Assembly (NCBI RefSeq): GCF_000006565.2
Contig: NC_031475.1
Coordinates: 765,535 to 829,534, forward strand
Direction of reading: 5' to 3'
Length of the DNA stretch: 64,000 nucleotides
DNA from: Toxoplasma gondii ME49
Lineage: Eukaryota; Apicomplexa; Conoidasida; Eucoccidiorida; Sarcocystidae
Under the pieces are notes generated by a model. That model saw only the letters and a program-made list of their open reading frames with translations, was not told where the DNA came from and did not search any database. Position numbers and translations under genes: made by a program. Of this stretch, positions 35,382-47,787 are shown piece by piece. Positions within the stretch are counted from its first letter, which is position 1. Each line of letters starts with the position of its first letter.

Positions 35382-38300
35382 CGTATGTGGGTGTGTTATA
35401 CACGTATAGGTATCAATGTGTATATCAATGTCTGCATGTATATATGTAAGACTGTAAACCAGAGTATAAATATATATAACTACATAAAAAATAGGATTAT
35501 GTCTCGATATGTAGGCATGCATGTGTACATGTGTGTATGTGTGAATGTGTGTTTACCATCCTAGATATATATATATATATATATATATATGCGTGTGTAG
35601 AAATATATGTGAAGGTGGATGTTGTTGTAGAGGAAACTTATGGGTTCTAGATATTTGCAGCGTTGCATGCGTTTCAGCATTTCCAGCATGCGTGTCTCTT
35701 TTTTTTCTTGGCGAGAGCGAAAGGTTTCTCACCCAGTTCTCTGACATCCGTCGAAACTACAAAGTCTCCAAAAAGCTCGTTGGAGATGTACTTTGCTTTT
35801 CTTGACAGCTCGTTCTTCCGCACCAAGGTGTGTCCAGAAGTGACTGAAGAAGAACAGGAAACGCAAGGAGAATCCCGAAATTCCCAAAGAATCAAACGGG
35901 CATATTTTCGGCTTAGACTGATCTCGTTGGTAGCTCATTTCGGAATACCACTGTTTCTGCGTGTAAAACGCATCTCTTGAATACCTCCTTTTCATCTCAT
36001 TTGCATCCAACAGGCATCTCCTCAAAACTTCATGGATATCTCGCTTTCTTCTGAGCACCTGGTCTTCACCAGAAAAACTGCTCCTTTCGGCGCATGCGCG
36101 CTCACGAGAGTGAGACATCCACCAAGTATTGAGGAGATGTCTGTCAGATGCAAGTGAGATGAAAAGGAAGGATGTATGCGCGAAATGAGATTTACGCGAA
36201 GAAAAAGTGATGTCCCCGTCACGACAACGCGATGAAAATAAGCTATCAACTTGATACGTTCAAGGTTGAATAAGATATCCATTAGATCTTGGCGAGAAGT
36301 CCAGAGTCACGCGTGAGTCGCGCGGATCCTCTGCGGTGCGAAGACAGAGAGCAGAAAAAAGAGAAAAGAGGAGGAGAGGGAAGCAGAAACGAGGGAAGGA
36401 AAAGGAGGAAAAGGCGAGCGGAAAAACAAACATAGAGACGAAGAAAAGATGAAAGAGAAAAGAGAAGAAAATCGAGAACTTGCCGGAATAATGGAATTCG
36501 TCAAAGTCTGCCGCGTCGGTCAGAGGCCGGTAGCCGTTGCCTGTCATTCCGCTCGTCTTCACGGCCCTCACCCCGTCCTTCATCACTGCGTCTTCTGTGT
36601 CTGCAAAATACCAGGTGAAAAAGAAGAAAAGGTGAGACTGCGGCGTACCGGACCGAGGCATTCCGAGTACATTTTTCGAATGAATTTACAGTGGGAATGC
36701 AACAGTCGCTTTTCCGAGAGGCGACGGGGCAACTGCAACGTTTAAACAACACCAGTTGGCCTTCTTTTCGGTCAAGTGCAAAAGGAAAAACTAAATGTGA
36801 ACAACAGCCCAAGCCCCATGCTTGGTATCTGGTCGGTCGCAGACGGTTGCGATGGCAGTTGAGGCTTCCGATCTTCCTGTGAGGAAGCAGAGGTCCTTGC
36901 TGCTCTCGAAAGTGCACACAAGCCTCTTTGAGACGCACTCGGTCGAAAGGGAAACATCAACGAGAAAGAAACAAGACGAGGAGGCAGAGCAGCTGAGGAA
37001 AGAGAGAGCTCACAAGGCGGTCGCGAAGAGTAGGGGGAGGACAAGAGGCACAAATAAGAGGAAAAGAGCGGGAACAAGAGGACGAAGGATGTGTGGTTTC
37101 ACGACATAAATTAGACACGGAGCTAAACGGTATGGAATGGTCTCTCGTGAAAAACGGAGGTTTCTCGGAGTCCCCCAATACAAAGTTCTGGGCGCATGTG
37201 ACCGAGACCGTCTTCCTTCTCGTTTGAAAACCTGAAACAACGCACAACTCTCCAGCGTTCTGTCCCCGTTTCGCTGCCCTACCTGGCAAGACCTCGTGAG
37301 GTTCGTTGAGCGCTTGTCGGAGTTCGTCGACTGTTCGTTCGGCTGGCGGGGACAGTTGGAAACAATCACGCATGGGAGGAAGGTGGCGCAAGATGCAGGA
37401 CCCCGGGGAGTGAAGCAAGGTTTTGCAACAAGGTTTTTTAGGTAAAAGAAGAACGAGGAATGACGGCGACTCACGACATGCAGAGAGAGAAGACTGAGAA
37501 GCAATCTACTCGAATGGAACATGGCAGACGGCGGATACCCTCGATTTGTCACCTGTTGCGTGGAACTCTGGCAGTGCGGAGATTCAGAAGTGCCGCTGTC
37601 GACTGTTCAGGTCTTTCAGAGAGAGGGAAATTCCTCAGTTAACAAAGGTTCTTTCTCACTCTCTTGTGCAGTCCAGGAAGATGGGATCGACTGTTCTTTT
37701 CATGAAGAAAAACGAGAGTAAAGAGCGCGCGTCCTCCTGCCAGTAAACAGTGGCACTCCAGTGGTTTGGTTTGCCGTCTTGACCGGCGCATACTCAGTTT
37801 CCTAAATACATTCGTGACTCTCTCAAAGACGAGCTCACGGTCGCGGGGGGTCCGCACACAGATCACCGTCTGTCGGAGACGGACAGCGAACATTCTTTTT
37901 TCTCGTCAGTCCCGGGACCTCGCGAATTTCTTCTTCGAAGCAGGAAACGGAGGAGGCCGTCTCACTGCCCGTTGAATCAACATGTAGTTTTCCAGATTCT
38001 TCGTGAGCTGTGGTGGAGCCTTTGCGGGGAGTTTCAACTGTTTTTCGCGGATTCGTGTGAACGCGCTCTTAACGCACACACCCGAGAAGCGAAGACATGT
38101 GGTGGGTCACTCTGTTCATGGACCATGGAATCGCTTCCACGATCTGCGAAGTGGAGGTCGATCCAGTGTGTTTCTGTTCCTCGACTTGTTCTGCCCGCCT
38201 ACCGTTGTCCCGAAGCTCGCCAGTCGTCAGCTCCGGCCTCTGCTGTCTTCTCTTCACACCCAAGAGATTTCCTGTGTAGTTCAGAAGTACCTCGAACTCG

Positions 38301-41300
38301 AGTTGACCGGCGGAGTACTTGGGCAGGCGGTCGCAGCGGAAGTAGAGGTTGCCAATCCACGGCTGGATGTCTTCTCTGTAAAGTTTCTCATACTGCGCGT
38401 ACGTGTTTACCGACGGGTCGACATGTCCGCGAAGAAGGGGGACCTGGCATCGCACGCAAGTCCACAATTCAAAGGTTCGACGCTTTTTTTCGAACGGAAG
38501 ACAGAACTCCGCCGAAAGCGTCGCCGTTCTCGTACACGTCTTGTTTTTTTAGAGAAGCGTTCCTTTCCAGTTCTCTTAGGTGTGCGCGTGAACAGAACAT
38601 CAATCCGGGGCTGTAAAAACACTGCGTGCACAGCGTGATCCCGGATACTCGAAACGTCTACACTCTCGAGGACCTCCAGACTCTCACCCTCACGAACTCT
38701 GCTACAAAGGCCTACTCGCTACTCCACAGGCGCAAGACAGAGCACACTCGAGAGTAGACCGGTGCAAGTCTGTGCGGAGATAGGCCTGGAGAAAAACGGG
38801 AGATCCGGAGACAGGTCTGCTGACTAGGTTGCTTCATCCAACAAGGATACCGGGTCGGTAGAAGAAGCAGGAGATTAGGTGCTAGAGGAAGCAACCATGA
38901 CTTGTCGATAGACGAGACATAGAAAGAGCCACAGGTGAACAGAAACGATTACAAGGCTCGAAACACCGCTGTTGCTTTGTTCTTTTCCCTCCAGAGAATT
39001 CTCTCCTACCTTGAAACATCCGCTAATGAGTTTGAAATCTGAGTCGACGAGGGGAAACGCGCCCCATGCGACGACCTGCGGAGCGCGAAGAGACCCCAGA
39101 ACTCGCGATGCCTGCGTCTCGGTGAAACGCCGACCTTGGCGAGTCTCTCGCATCGATACCCTTATAACAATCTCGTACGAAATTTCAAAAGCAAATATCC
39201 CTCATGAGTCAGGCAGTCTTCCCTCGCATCCTCCCAGCCTGAGCTGAAAGCTAGCTGGGTCTCTCTGCCTCTACAGTTACACGTATCAAGGCAACTACAG
39301 CGATTTCTGAGTCAGGAATCCAGCTCCACGCAGATCCACATATTTCACAACAGACATATACACTTCAAGCATTAACATTCAGCTGCCGAATCGCATCAGC
39401 ACAAGCTCGTATGTCTTTGCAGATGTACACACCTACACAACTAAGTAGATCGAGATAAGAATGAGAGTTACAGAGAGAGAGATCGACAGATAGATCAAAC
39501 AATTCATATATACATATACATAGGTGTGTACACACAATTGAATGTGTTTGATAACTTACTTTGTCGACTGGTGAGATGCTTCCTCTTAGGTAGTAGAGTT
39601 CAAGGATGAGACACATCGAGGGGGTGATGTCTTTCTCAGGCGGACAGGCCAAATAGATTGTTTGATCGAACCTAGAAGAAGCGACCGGGAACAGCAAAAT
39701 GTGCTTGAGTCGCATGCACGATTGTACTTTTTAACAGTGTGCAAGCAAGCATTTCTTTGTGCATGCATGAGTCTAAAACATGGTGTACAGTCGTTTACAA
39801 AGCGTTTTGCTCTCACTGCGTGATCTCCACCTACAGAGAGTGGGGACCACTACACGAAGGTTACAAAAGGCGCAGAGATTAGAGATGGAGTTCGAAAAAC
39901 GCAAACCGAACCTAGAGTGAAGAGTGAAACTCGGCTTAACTCTGCCTTGGTCGTATACGGTGGAACTTGGGTCTGGTGAACAAGGACCTTCGGGATCTAT
40001 TCCAGTAGTCCACCGCGAAGAAGCGACTCTCCAGCAAAAGCGTATAAATAAACGTGTATCAGAGGTGATGGTTCCCAAGACGATGTGACTGATCATAGAG
40101 TTATAAGGAGATGTGGAGAGAGTTTGATAGATGTTTCGAGTTCCTAGAACGCACCGAAGAATGTCCGTGTACCAAAGCCCCGAGTGTGCAACGGGGGCTG
40201 TGACTGCACTGGAGGTGCTGATGACGCCTGAAACTTCCTTGGCTTTTCGCTTGCTGTCGTCGAGGAGATCTGTGACTTGTCTCAGAACAGATTTCTTCTT
40301 CGTGTCTTGCTCGTGGTCTTCAAGGTTCTGCAGAGACGACCACTGGAGTCGGTGCCCGCCTGAAGCAACGAGGAAAGAAAGGTGAAGACCGACGAGAGAG
40401 GTGCATGAGTGTGTGACCCAGAGAGAAGCCGAGGCGAGGAGCAACGTGAAAAGGAGAAAGGCGAGAAACGAGAAAAGGGTGGATAACTACGTTGGAAGCT
40501 CATGTCATCTGTAAGAGATCAAGCGGAGCAACTTCGACTCCTGGAATCATGTCATCTTTGTCTCGGAGACCTTTTTGTTTTAGGGCTTCAAGTGAAAAGC
40601 CGTTTTCTTCCCCAGTTTTCTCCCTTTCTGACCGGCACGCAAACCATGAATTTCAGTTCCCCCAACAGTACGCCCTTCCTCGCGACATCGCTTATTGTTC
40701 CTTTCTTGCAGGACGCTGCGGAGTTCCGCAGACAGATAGAAATAATCCCCCCCCTCCCTATTTCTGTGCTGCTGTAGATCCCCCCATTGCACGCGCGTCT
40801 GTATCGTCGCCGGCACATGCTTCCCTCAGACACCAAGACATACAGGTACACTTGCCTACTGCAAACGTGCATGTTTACCTGCTGGTTTCTGAGGGTTCAT
40901 CTGGGTGCCTAAAGGCGTCCAACTAGTGAAAGGATGTGGAAATGGCGCATCAGGATTTCTCTGTTTTCCATCGCAGATCACCAAGGACCTTTTTCTACTC
41001 GAAGAAGCACTCATCCAGGGGTCACACGCGTCGAGCTAGGACTGTCGACCAAGGAACATTCGGGACTTACCGAGTCTGTTCCACACGGAAGCCATGATGA
41101 CGTATTGCCCCTGAGGAAGTTTGTCTTTGACAGCTCGACAAACATCAACTCGAAGACGGAGAGGCTGAGGCGCGCGGACCCAGTCGACCTTGTACTTCTT
41201 TCCTGGAAGCAAACGAGCGCTTTCTCCTGGGCATTCTCAAATCTGTCTGCCAAGCGGAAGCCTCTTCAGGCTCCCGCAAACGCGCTCTCTCCAGGAAGAA

Positions 41301-43795
41301 TCCCTGGTAAGAGGATGGGGCACAAGACGCGGATACTGGAGGCACCCGAAGCGACGGAGAGAGAGTCCTAGAGAATCGCGTGACTCACCGTTTTTTTCTA
41401 CGCCAGCGGAAACAGGGGGCAAACACGCCTTTTTGCTGGTTTGTTTTTTTAAAAAAAGAAGGAAGAATCTTGAGACTTCACTTTTTTCCAGACGAAAGAA
41501 AAAGTTTTTTTCACGGTCTGGATCTTCAGAGACACTCTAAGCCGGATCCGACTCCTTTCTGCTTCTGTATGCCTCGAATATCAGGCAACAACCGGGTTTG
41601 TTTACCGCAAGCGACTCATTCGCTTACGGCCAGCTGCTTTCATGACAGCACACCACTCTCTTCTAGCAGGGTCTACTTGACGGACGGATAGAAGCTTTCT
41701 TTTCTCTCTCACCGATGAAAGCTTTCTTTTCCGGGGGTTTCTGCTCCGTCGCGAAGCGTGTATAGGCCCTGTCGACGCCCAGAGAACCGTAGGTTGTTTT
41801 CAGCTCTCCTTTTCGAACGCTCAAAGCTGCCTGGAGTTTGTACTCTGCTGCTCGGAGTGTCTTGTTGAGGTGATCCTGAAGTGGTCGAGGAGCGGCAGTG
41901 GCCATCGAAGTTGGAGAGAAAGAACTCAGGCAATGAGTATTTTGCTTCATGAATTGTGCCAATCGATCTAAAAGCGTGATGTTTATCTGCTGTTTACGGA
42001 TACCCACTACACGTATATGCGGAATGGTATGGTGGTATACAAGTGAAACGGTTGCATGTGCACAAGCAGCGTGTTTTGTCTCGTCTAAATAGAGTTTTAG
42101 AACAGGAGAGAAACCTGTTAGTGTCGATGTGATTTCCTCTGTCGAGACAGGGGAAATCACTCGTGTGTTTGTGTTCTTGCATTTTAGGGCAGCACGGAAA
42201 AAACTGCATATGTCTTTCAAGACCACGGGGTTTCTCCCAGAACATTAATTGGCAGACGCAGACTACTGTGACAACGCTCTTAGCACTGTCGATGCTATCT
42301 GGGGATTGTTCAATCGGACCTGCCTCTCTTTGTCGCGGACGGCTGCGTCTTGGGCCTTGGCGTCCAGGTCCTTTTCTTTCTCAGCAAGTTGAGTAAGGAG
42401 CCTCTGTCGAGCCACTTGCTCCAGCTTTTCAAATTCTGCTGCCTGTCGTTGGAAGCGAATCACGTCTTCTTGTTTCTCATTGAATTTACTTTCTGCGGTT
42501 TTTTCGTCTCGGTGACGGATGTCTTCCTCATCTGCGACTCCTAGCGTAATCGTGTCCGGTTTCATGATGGTCTGAGAGGCAGTAGACAAACAACTCAAGA
42601 GCCCATGCCTGTGCTAGGATTTCCTGCGATGCCAAAAAGGAACCCAAACTACCCTGATTCTCTGTGGCGTTTCCAGGAAATGTATTTCGAAGAAGAGGCG
42701 AGAAGCGGCGCAACGAGATGCGCTCCTCTCGTCGTTTCTTCGCAGGAGTCGCGCGGGAAGTGGATTGGGGAAAAGTGACAGAACCACTCTAGAACCGGTT
42801 TCGAGTTCCAATGAAATTCATCGACAAATCGTCTCCTGGTTACGCACAGCGCATTTTTTGACGTCATCCTTTCGCGTTTCTCACAGGTGAGGTGGTGCGT
42901 GAGGCCTTCTAATTTTCGGAAGGCGTGTTCGCCAACATAAAAACCGTAGGTAGGGTTTGAGATGCGTGCAGCATTATAACTCTTCCTCTCTCCACCGTCC
43001 AGAGCCACAGCCCAGATGTCTTCTGAACTATCACGTCTAAACGTAGAAATGATGTGCGCCCGGAAAGTGGATTGCATGGCCGACCGAAAGTTCACCCGTT
43101 TGGCGGGGTGGTTGTCCCCGACGATTAGGTGTAAGGCACTGAGACGCGGCTGCACGGGATCACCTTCTCTCTCACCTGTAACTCCGTCAGGAGTTGCTGT
43201 GTTTGACGGACGTTTCTGACGATCACAGAGTTTCTGAGAATTTCGATTCGTTTCAGTCTCTGCTCTCGTTCTCCTGACGATATTGATCATGCGAACACAC
43301 AGAAGAATCAACGGAGAAGAAATGCAGCAAATCGTTAGAGAAACAAGCTCATGTGGTCGACGTGTCAGGTCGTCTCCTGAACTGAGACAGACACTCTACT
43401 AACAATTTGGTGCAATATGTTGTTGACTCAAAAAAGAGTTCGATCTCCAAATATCCGAACGCAGGTAAACTACAGAATGTCTGCACAGAACGAACGAGAG
43501 GGCAGGCAAAACTCCCCATTCTCTTGTGTGATGACACACAGACAAAATTTAGGTACTAAGCAGACGCTTCTGTGGAAGCATGAACATGACTTACGAAAGG
43601 AGTTCCGCTTCGCTGAAGATTCCAGAAAAGTGCCAAAGAAAGAAACGGTTTCCTCTCTCTCCAGCGCTTACCTTCGTAGTTCGCGAATTCGGTGTCTGCA
43701 TCGAGGTCGTCGAACCACTTCTCGGGGTCGTCAAGGTTCTCTACTTCCTCCACTTTCTTTAATGGAGGGCCTGAAGCCCCAAAGTTCGACGCCAT
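30335..43795 (-). CDS. Unassigned protein: coiled coil, C2-like regions, about four TM segments; 18 exons
   Basis: Exons: 43672-43795, 42844-43175, 42320-42571 (or to 42287), 41713-41875, 41071-41202, 40173-40359, 39560-39671, 39010-39075, 38260-38443, 37283-37342, 36484-36600, 35733-35843, 35090-35244, 34090-34219, 33247-33446, 32462-32666, 31440-31656, 30335-31007. Phases agree throughout, giving ~1,139 residues. Order: acidic N-terminus (MASNFGASG), a beta-rich region, a charged coiled coil (exon 3 into 4), C2-like strands (LRLRVDVCRAVKDKLPQGQY; IYLACPPEKD; VAWGAFPLVDSDFKLISG; PWIGNLYFRCDRLPKYSAGQ), then hydrophobic segments: FAAILFLLAFWVRIF in exon 13, LAGPLTAYFVFLLMSFLLAL in exon 14, AYGLAVILAPEVNF and GIIFTFLLYAAFTAVALL in exon 15. 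A soluble tail holds 43 serines. The domain calls are by eye. I cannot name the family, and membrane trafficking or a cytoskeletal anchor is only a guess. The intron after 36484 has a GC donor. Confidence 0.82.
30623..30751 (-). repeat. 43-codon serine tract in the C2/membrane gene
   Basis: Plus strand reads GATGAAGAGGAA-type repeats. In the minus-strand frame all 43 codons are TCA, TCT or TCC, flanked by Asn-Asn and Ala-Cys. Because codons alternate, selection or repeat growth within the TCN set is both possible. A plus-strand reading gives a spurious Asp/Glu-rich protein. Confidence 0.95.
33120..33215. repeat. ATACATA/TATGTA-rich tract in intron
   Basis: Short-period TATA/CATA/GTAT sequence in the intron between exons 32462-32666 and 33247-33446 of the C2/membrane gene, only ~30 bp from the 33247 donor. 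Confidence 0.6.
35341..35381. repeat. (TA)n microsatellite in intron
   Basis: ATACATATATATAC passing into pure (TA)n, in the intron between exons 35090-35244 and 35733-35843. A second (TA)n tract in the same intron is at 35565-35590. Confidence 0.88.
35565..35590. repeat. (TA)n microsatellite in intron
   Basis: Pure (AT)n, second tract in the intron that follows the 35733 donor of the C2/membrane gene. Confidence 0.88.
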
Positions 43796-46700
43796 TTTGA
43801 TTTCTTTTCTTTCCTAGCTTCAAAACCGCACAGAGTTTTCTTCTGTAGGCGGTTTGTGGAACCTTCTCAAAGGGTGCTTCGCGATGCAAACTGTTATCGT
43901 TTCCGGTTTTTTCGGTTGCTCTCTAGAACAGCTTTTAGTTGCTCTCAGGACAGTTAGAAAGGTACCAGGTCCGCGTGAGCAATGGCAGGAAAAAGTCAGC
44001 ATGTTCTAATAGTAGGTTGAAGCATCTCCCGTGGAGAGACTTTTCTGTGCTCCGCTGAGGGCAAAAACAGACCAGCAGCCTTCAGCAGCGCCAAGGACAA
44101 GTTCGTTTCTGTACCATCGTTTGTTCCTGTCCCTCTGTTGATTCTCAAGGTCGAATCCTCTAGCTAGGGACTCTTTCTTCGAGAGACGAGAAGCAGAAAA
44201 AGTGTTCGACAAGCAGGGGTTCCTGCCTGCGACAAAACAGGGCTGTTTCTCAAGTCAGATGTCTTCTGTGGCACAACTGAAGGGTCAACAGTGCTTTGAA
44301 GTGCCTAAGTGAGCAGGGTGGAACCAAAAACCCAAGAGCGCTATATGGTGACGTGTACTGCTTCCTATCAGAGATTTTCGTCAAGGAAGGCAAACAGGGG
44401 GGACCTCTTCAGTGGCGCTCCGACAGAGCATTCTTGCCGGTCGAAGGTCACCGAGAGATTACGCTGGAGCAAGTGAAGGAAACGGGAGGACAAAGGCCTG
44501 AAGATTTATGCTGTGAGGCAAATTGTGAGGACATGCGGGCTTGACCGCCACGAATTGGCACGGAAGCGGTGGAGCATATTGCTTCTAAAAAGGCGAATCT
44601 ATTTCTGACACAGTCTCCTTCAGCCCTACGTGCTCCCTTACAGAAGATATCAACGGCATGCCAGCCACTCATTACGGAGCACTGGCGCTGCTATGTTGCT
44701 TACTGAGCCGTTCGACGTTAAATTTGAAAGACGCTTGTCGAACGAATGCCCAGTGCTCAAGAGACAAGCCTACGCTGTCGACGGGGCCGACCGACTGTTC
44801 TCGGTCAGACGTAGTCAAAGTACAATTTTCAGATTGAAAGGTCGGTTTCTTTCATTAAATACCGTTGTTTGCAACGAATAACGACTTCAGAGGGTCTTTC
44901 CTGGGTCGAAATCCCCTTACTGACTCGCAGCATGTGTACCTTCAACAACCGCCAGCGGCTTCACAAAACGTTCATAAAGAACACGTTCAGGTTACAGAAA
45001 AGTAACTGGTGAGAAGCGGATGATAGCGTTAGATGCTTCTGAAACACATGTGCCGTTCATCCCTGCTCAGTCCGAAGGCTGAAACAAAACGATGGACAGT
45101 AGTGTGCGTCCGTCACTGTTCCACCGACTTCCAGCAGGTGCTGCATCCGTCCGCTACTTTCGCACAACAAATATGTTTGTATCCGGAAAAGATTCTGTCT
45201 GAACAGTAGTTTGAAGCTGGTAGATAAACACTCGCGAAGATATATGGCAATCAAGGACAAAATTCTTACGAAGCCAATGTTGGCAGGCGACTCACACCTG
45301 TGAAGCATGACCTCAGCAGGACGTTTATCGCGATGATTGAAATAATCCACTAACATTCTAATCGCATGGGTCTCTAACACTGCCTTCCCAGCTTGTGAGT
45401 GTCCAGTTTCGGCATAGGGAAACAGCGACTTCGTCACAGATTTGCCACACTTGGACATACAGTGTGCAATGTCCGTCAACGTCCACACAAGTACCTGTAG
45501 CCTCCTTTGGTGCATCCAGATGTTTACGACGCTCATGCAGGCCCTTGTCAATTGTCTCCATCGAATGTCTCTTTGACAGGTCTGTCAAGAACCGTAATGC
45601 AAAATGCGTGGCACCATGTCACCATCGGGCAATTCATACTTTCGTCCATTGCACTTTGCTCACGCGGGGAATCGAGCTGAGTCGGCACTGTGGGCAGCAT
45701 GGGATTCCGAATACAAGACTGCGTCTTGCTGAGATATCTGCTTTCACCTATCCGCAAGACGGAGCTGCTTCTTCCTTTTGTATAGCAACACTTCAACGAT
45801 TCACGGCCTGGGGCGCGTGGACAGCGAAGGAGGCGGCCGAAGGAGCTCGCGAATCAGATTTGCCTCAAGCAACACTCACGATACCTCAAGAGAGATAAAA
45901 GGCCCACAACAGACTAGATAAAGAACGAGAAAGTGCGCGCAGACTTGGGGGAACCGATGGCGCTGTACCCATGCCTACGAGGTCGAGGAAACAGTTGCTG
46001 CGGACCAGGGGAAGGTAGACTTCTAAAAACTGATTCTCATGTCAGGACGCTCGCCTCCCCACCTTATTAACATCGTTACAGATACCTGCATCTGGAGCAG
46101 CAGGCTCTTCGACACGGCTTGCTGCTTACCGCGTGGCCGCTGGCATTCATGCAAACACACACACTTCCCTGGCACTTTTGTCCAGACCCTGCGCAGCTTT
46201 TTTCGATTGCTGCATTGTTCTTCCCCCCTTCTCCCCCCCCCGTGAGCCTTTCATGTGTTGGGGAGAAGCCAATGCAACGCAGTCACCCCCCGGCTTTGTC
46301 GCTTACGAAGTATTTGTTTCTGTGGCCATTCGAAATGTTTCTGGTCAACGTGCGTACAGTCTCCCATTGCTCGGTCCCCTTGAATAAAAGTGGACCGTTG
46401 CGAGGAGAAGCATATACAGATAAATATTGCAACGAACCCCCGGCAGGATTCCGTTGGAGGTGGTGAGCACGAAGCCGAAAGTGATCAAACGCGAGAGGTA
46501 TCAGCCGGTAGCACAGCTGTATATTTATGTATAGAATTGTGTTGGTCATTCTGTAGGAGTGACAAACCCTTGTAGGTGGCTCTTTTTCTGGCGTAGACAA
46601 GGAGTTTCCTGGCGTTCGGTAGAGAGCACCTTCTGTCGGATGTTTGATTCAGCTACACTCACGACACTCCACTGCCGGACAACTTCGCCGCCGTCTGCTT

Positions 46701-47787
46701 CGATCCCTCTTGACCAGCCTTCGCTTAAATCAGACAAACACTGGCGCCCCCTTCCATCACCGCAGAGCTGCTTGCGCGGCTCGTTAGCTTCGATTATTTT
46801 TGTGGATAACCCGAAGTGCACAACAAAACCCAGTGTGTATCGCTCCTCCGACTGTGAGCAAGCCGGGAAAGAAGTGTTACCGTAGGTTTTAAGCACTTTT
46901 CTGCTCCCCTGAAGCAAGCCAGAGATGAGATGTTGACTCCACCCTCCACGACAGAACGGCGGCTTACCTCACTTGGGGACATTGCACACTGTGTAAAGCG
47001 CCATCGGCAAAGCGAAACGCGTGTTGGGAAGTACCATGCGCACATTGAGTGGTTTTGAGTGGAGATTCAACGGAACACATCGCTGTCTCTGTCAGCACGT
47101 TCACGGTGACGACAGTATGACTGAAAGGCGCGCACCTGTGCGTAGCTCGTGTGTCCGAAATCGCGGAATGTTAGCCGTTCGAACGGCGGGACTTTTTTCC
47201 CGTTTTGTGTTTTCTGCCCGGTGCTGCCATCATCGTCGGCTCCGCCGGGCTATATTTTTTGGAGGCAGCCGATCATCATTCCCTGAGACGAGTTTTCGTC
47301 ATCTGCCACACTGCGAAAGACACCGCGAACGTCCTGCCGAGGCACCCACCTTGTGCTGTCGGCACATGAACATTCGGTTGGTCGCTTGGATTCCTCATAT
47401 ATAAGGAGCCTAGCTCTGGGCGCTATTGTCATCCTGTCTGGTGCATACTACGCCTTCTGCGGACCCTCCCCCCCCGTGTGGGTGTTGTTGCGAATTTCCC
47501 CCTGGCTTCAGCGGCGCGCGCATAAAACGTCCGAGAAAGAAGTCCAGCTAGTACTCCACTACCCTGCCCCCAAAATCTGGTGGTGGATCCCAATATCGTA
47601 TGTCGTGGTGCTGTTCATGGTGAGCACGGATATAGCATTTTCCTCAGCAAAAAAGTCCACACGTCGCCCACTCCTTGTCTTTCACCGTCCCGCGCGTGAC
47701 TTTTTTGTTTTTCTGCGTTTCCCTTCTTTTTTCTCGGGGCATTTTCCGTCCTTTCCTCTTCTTTTGTCCTGCGTACCTGTATCCACG
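43796..47787. other. Divergent intergenic region, C2-membrane gene / 14-3-3
   Basis: 4 kb between start codons that point apart. It should hold both promoters and leaders. The last ~380 bp, from about 47400, is open in frame with the 14-3-3 start and reads hydrophobic stretches, but it lacks a good upstream ATG context and I treat it as 5' leader. No tRNA, repeat array or recognisable exon seen. Confidence 0.5.

Noticed and set aside
42885..43175. Ending exon 2 of the C2/membrane gene at the CT/GTGAGA donor (42885)
   Set aside because: It leaves phase 1, and every candidate acceptor downstream then hits a stop. The donor TGC/GTAACC at 42844 gives phase 0 and joins 42571 cleanly.
47353..47787. 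N-terminal extension of 14-3-3 with hydrophobic stretches
   Set aside because: Open in frame but unlike any 14-3-3. The ATG at 47788 gives the canonical N-terminus and the expected 266 residues.
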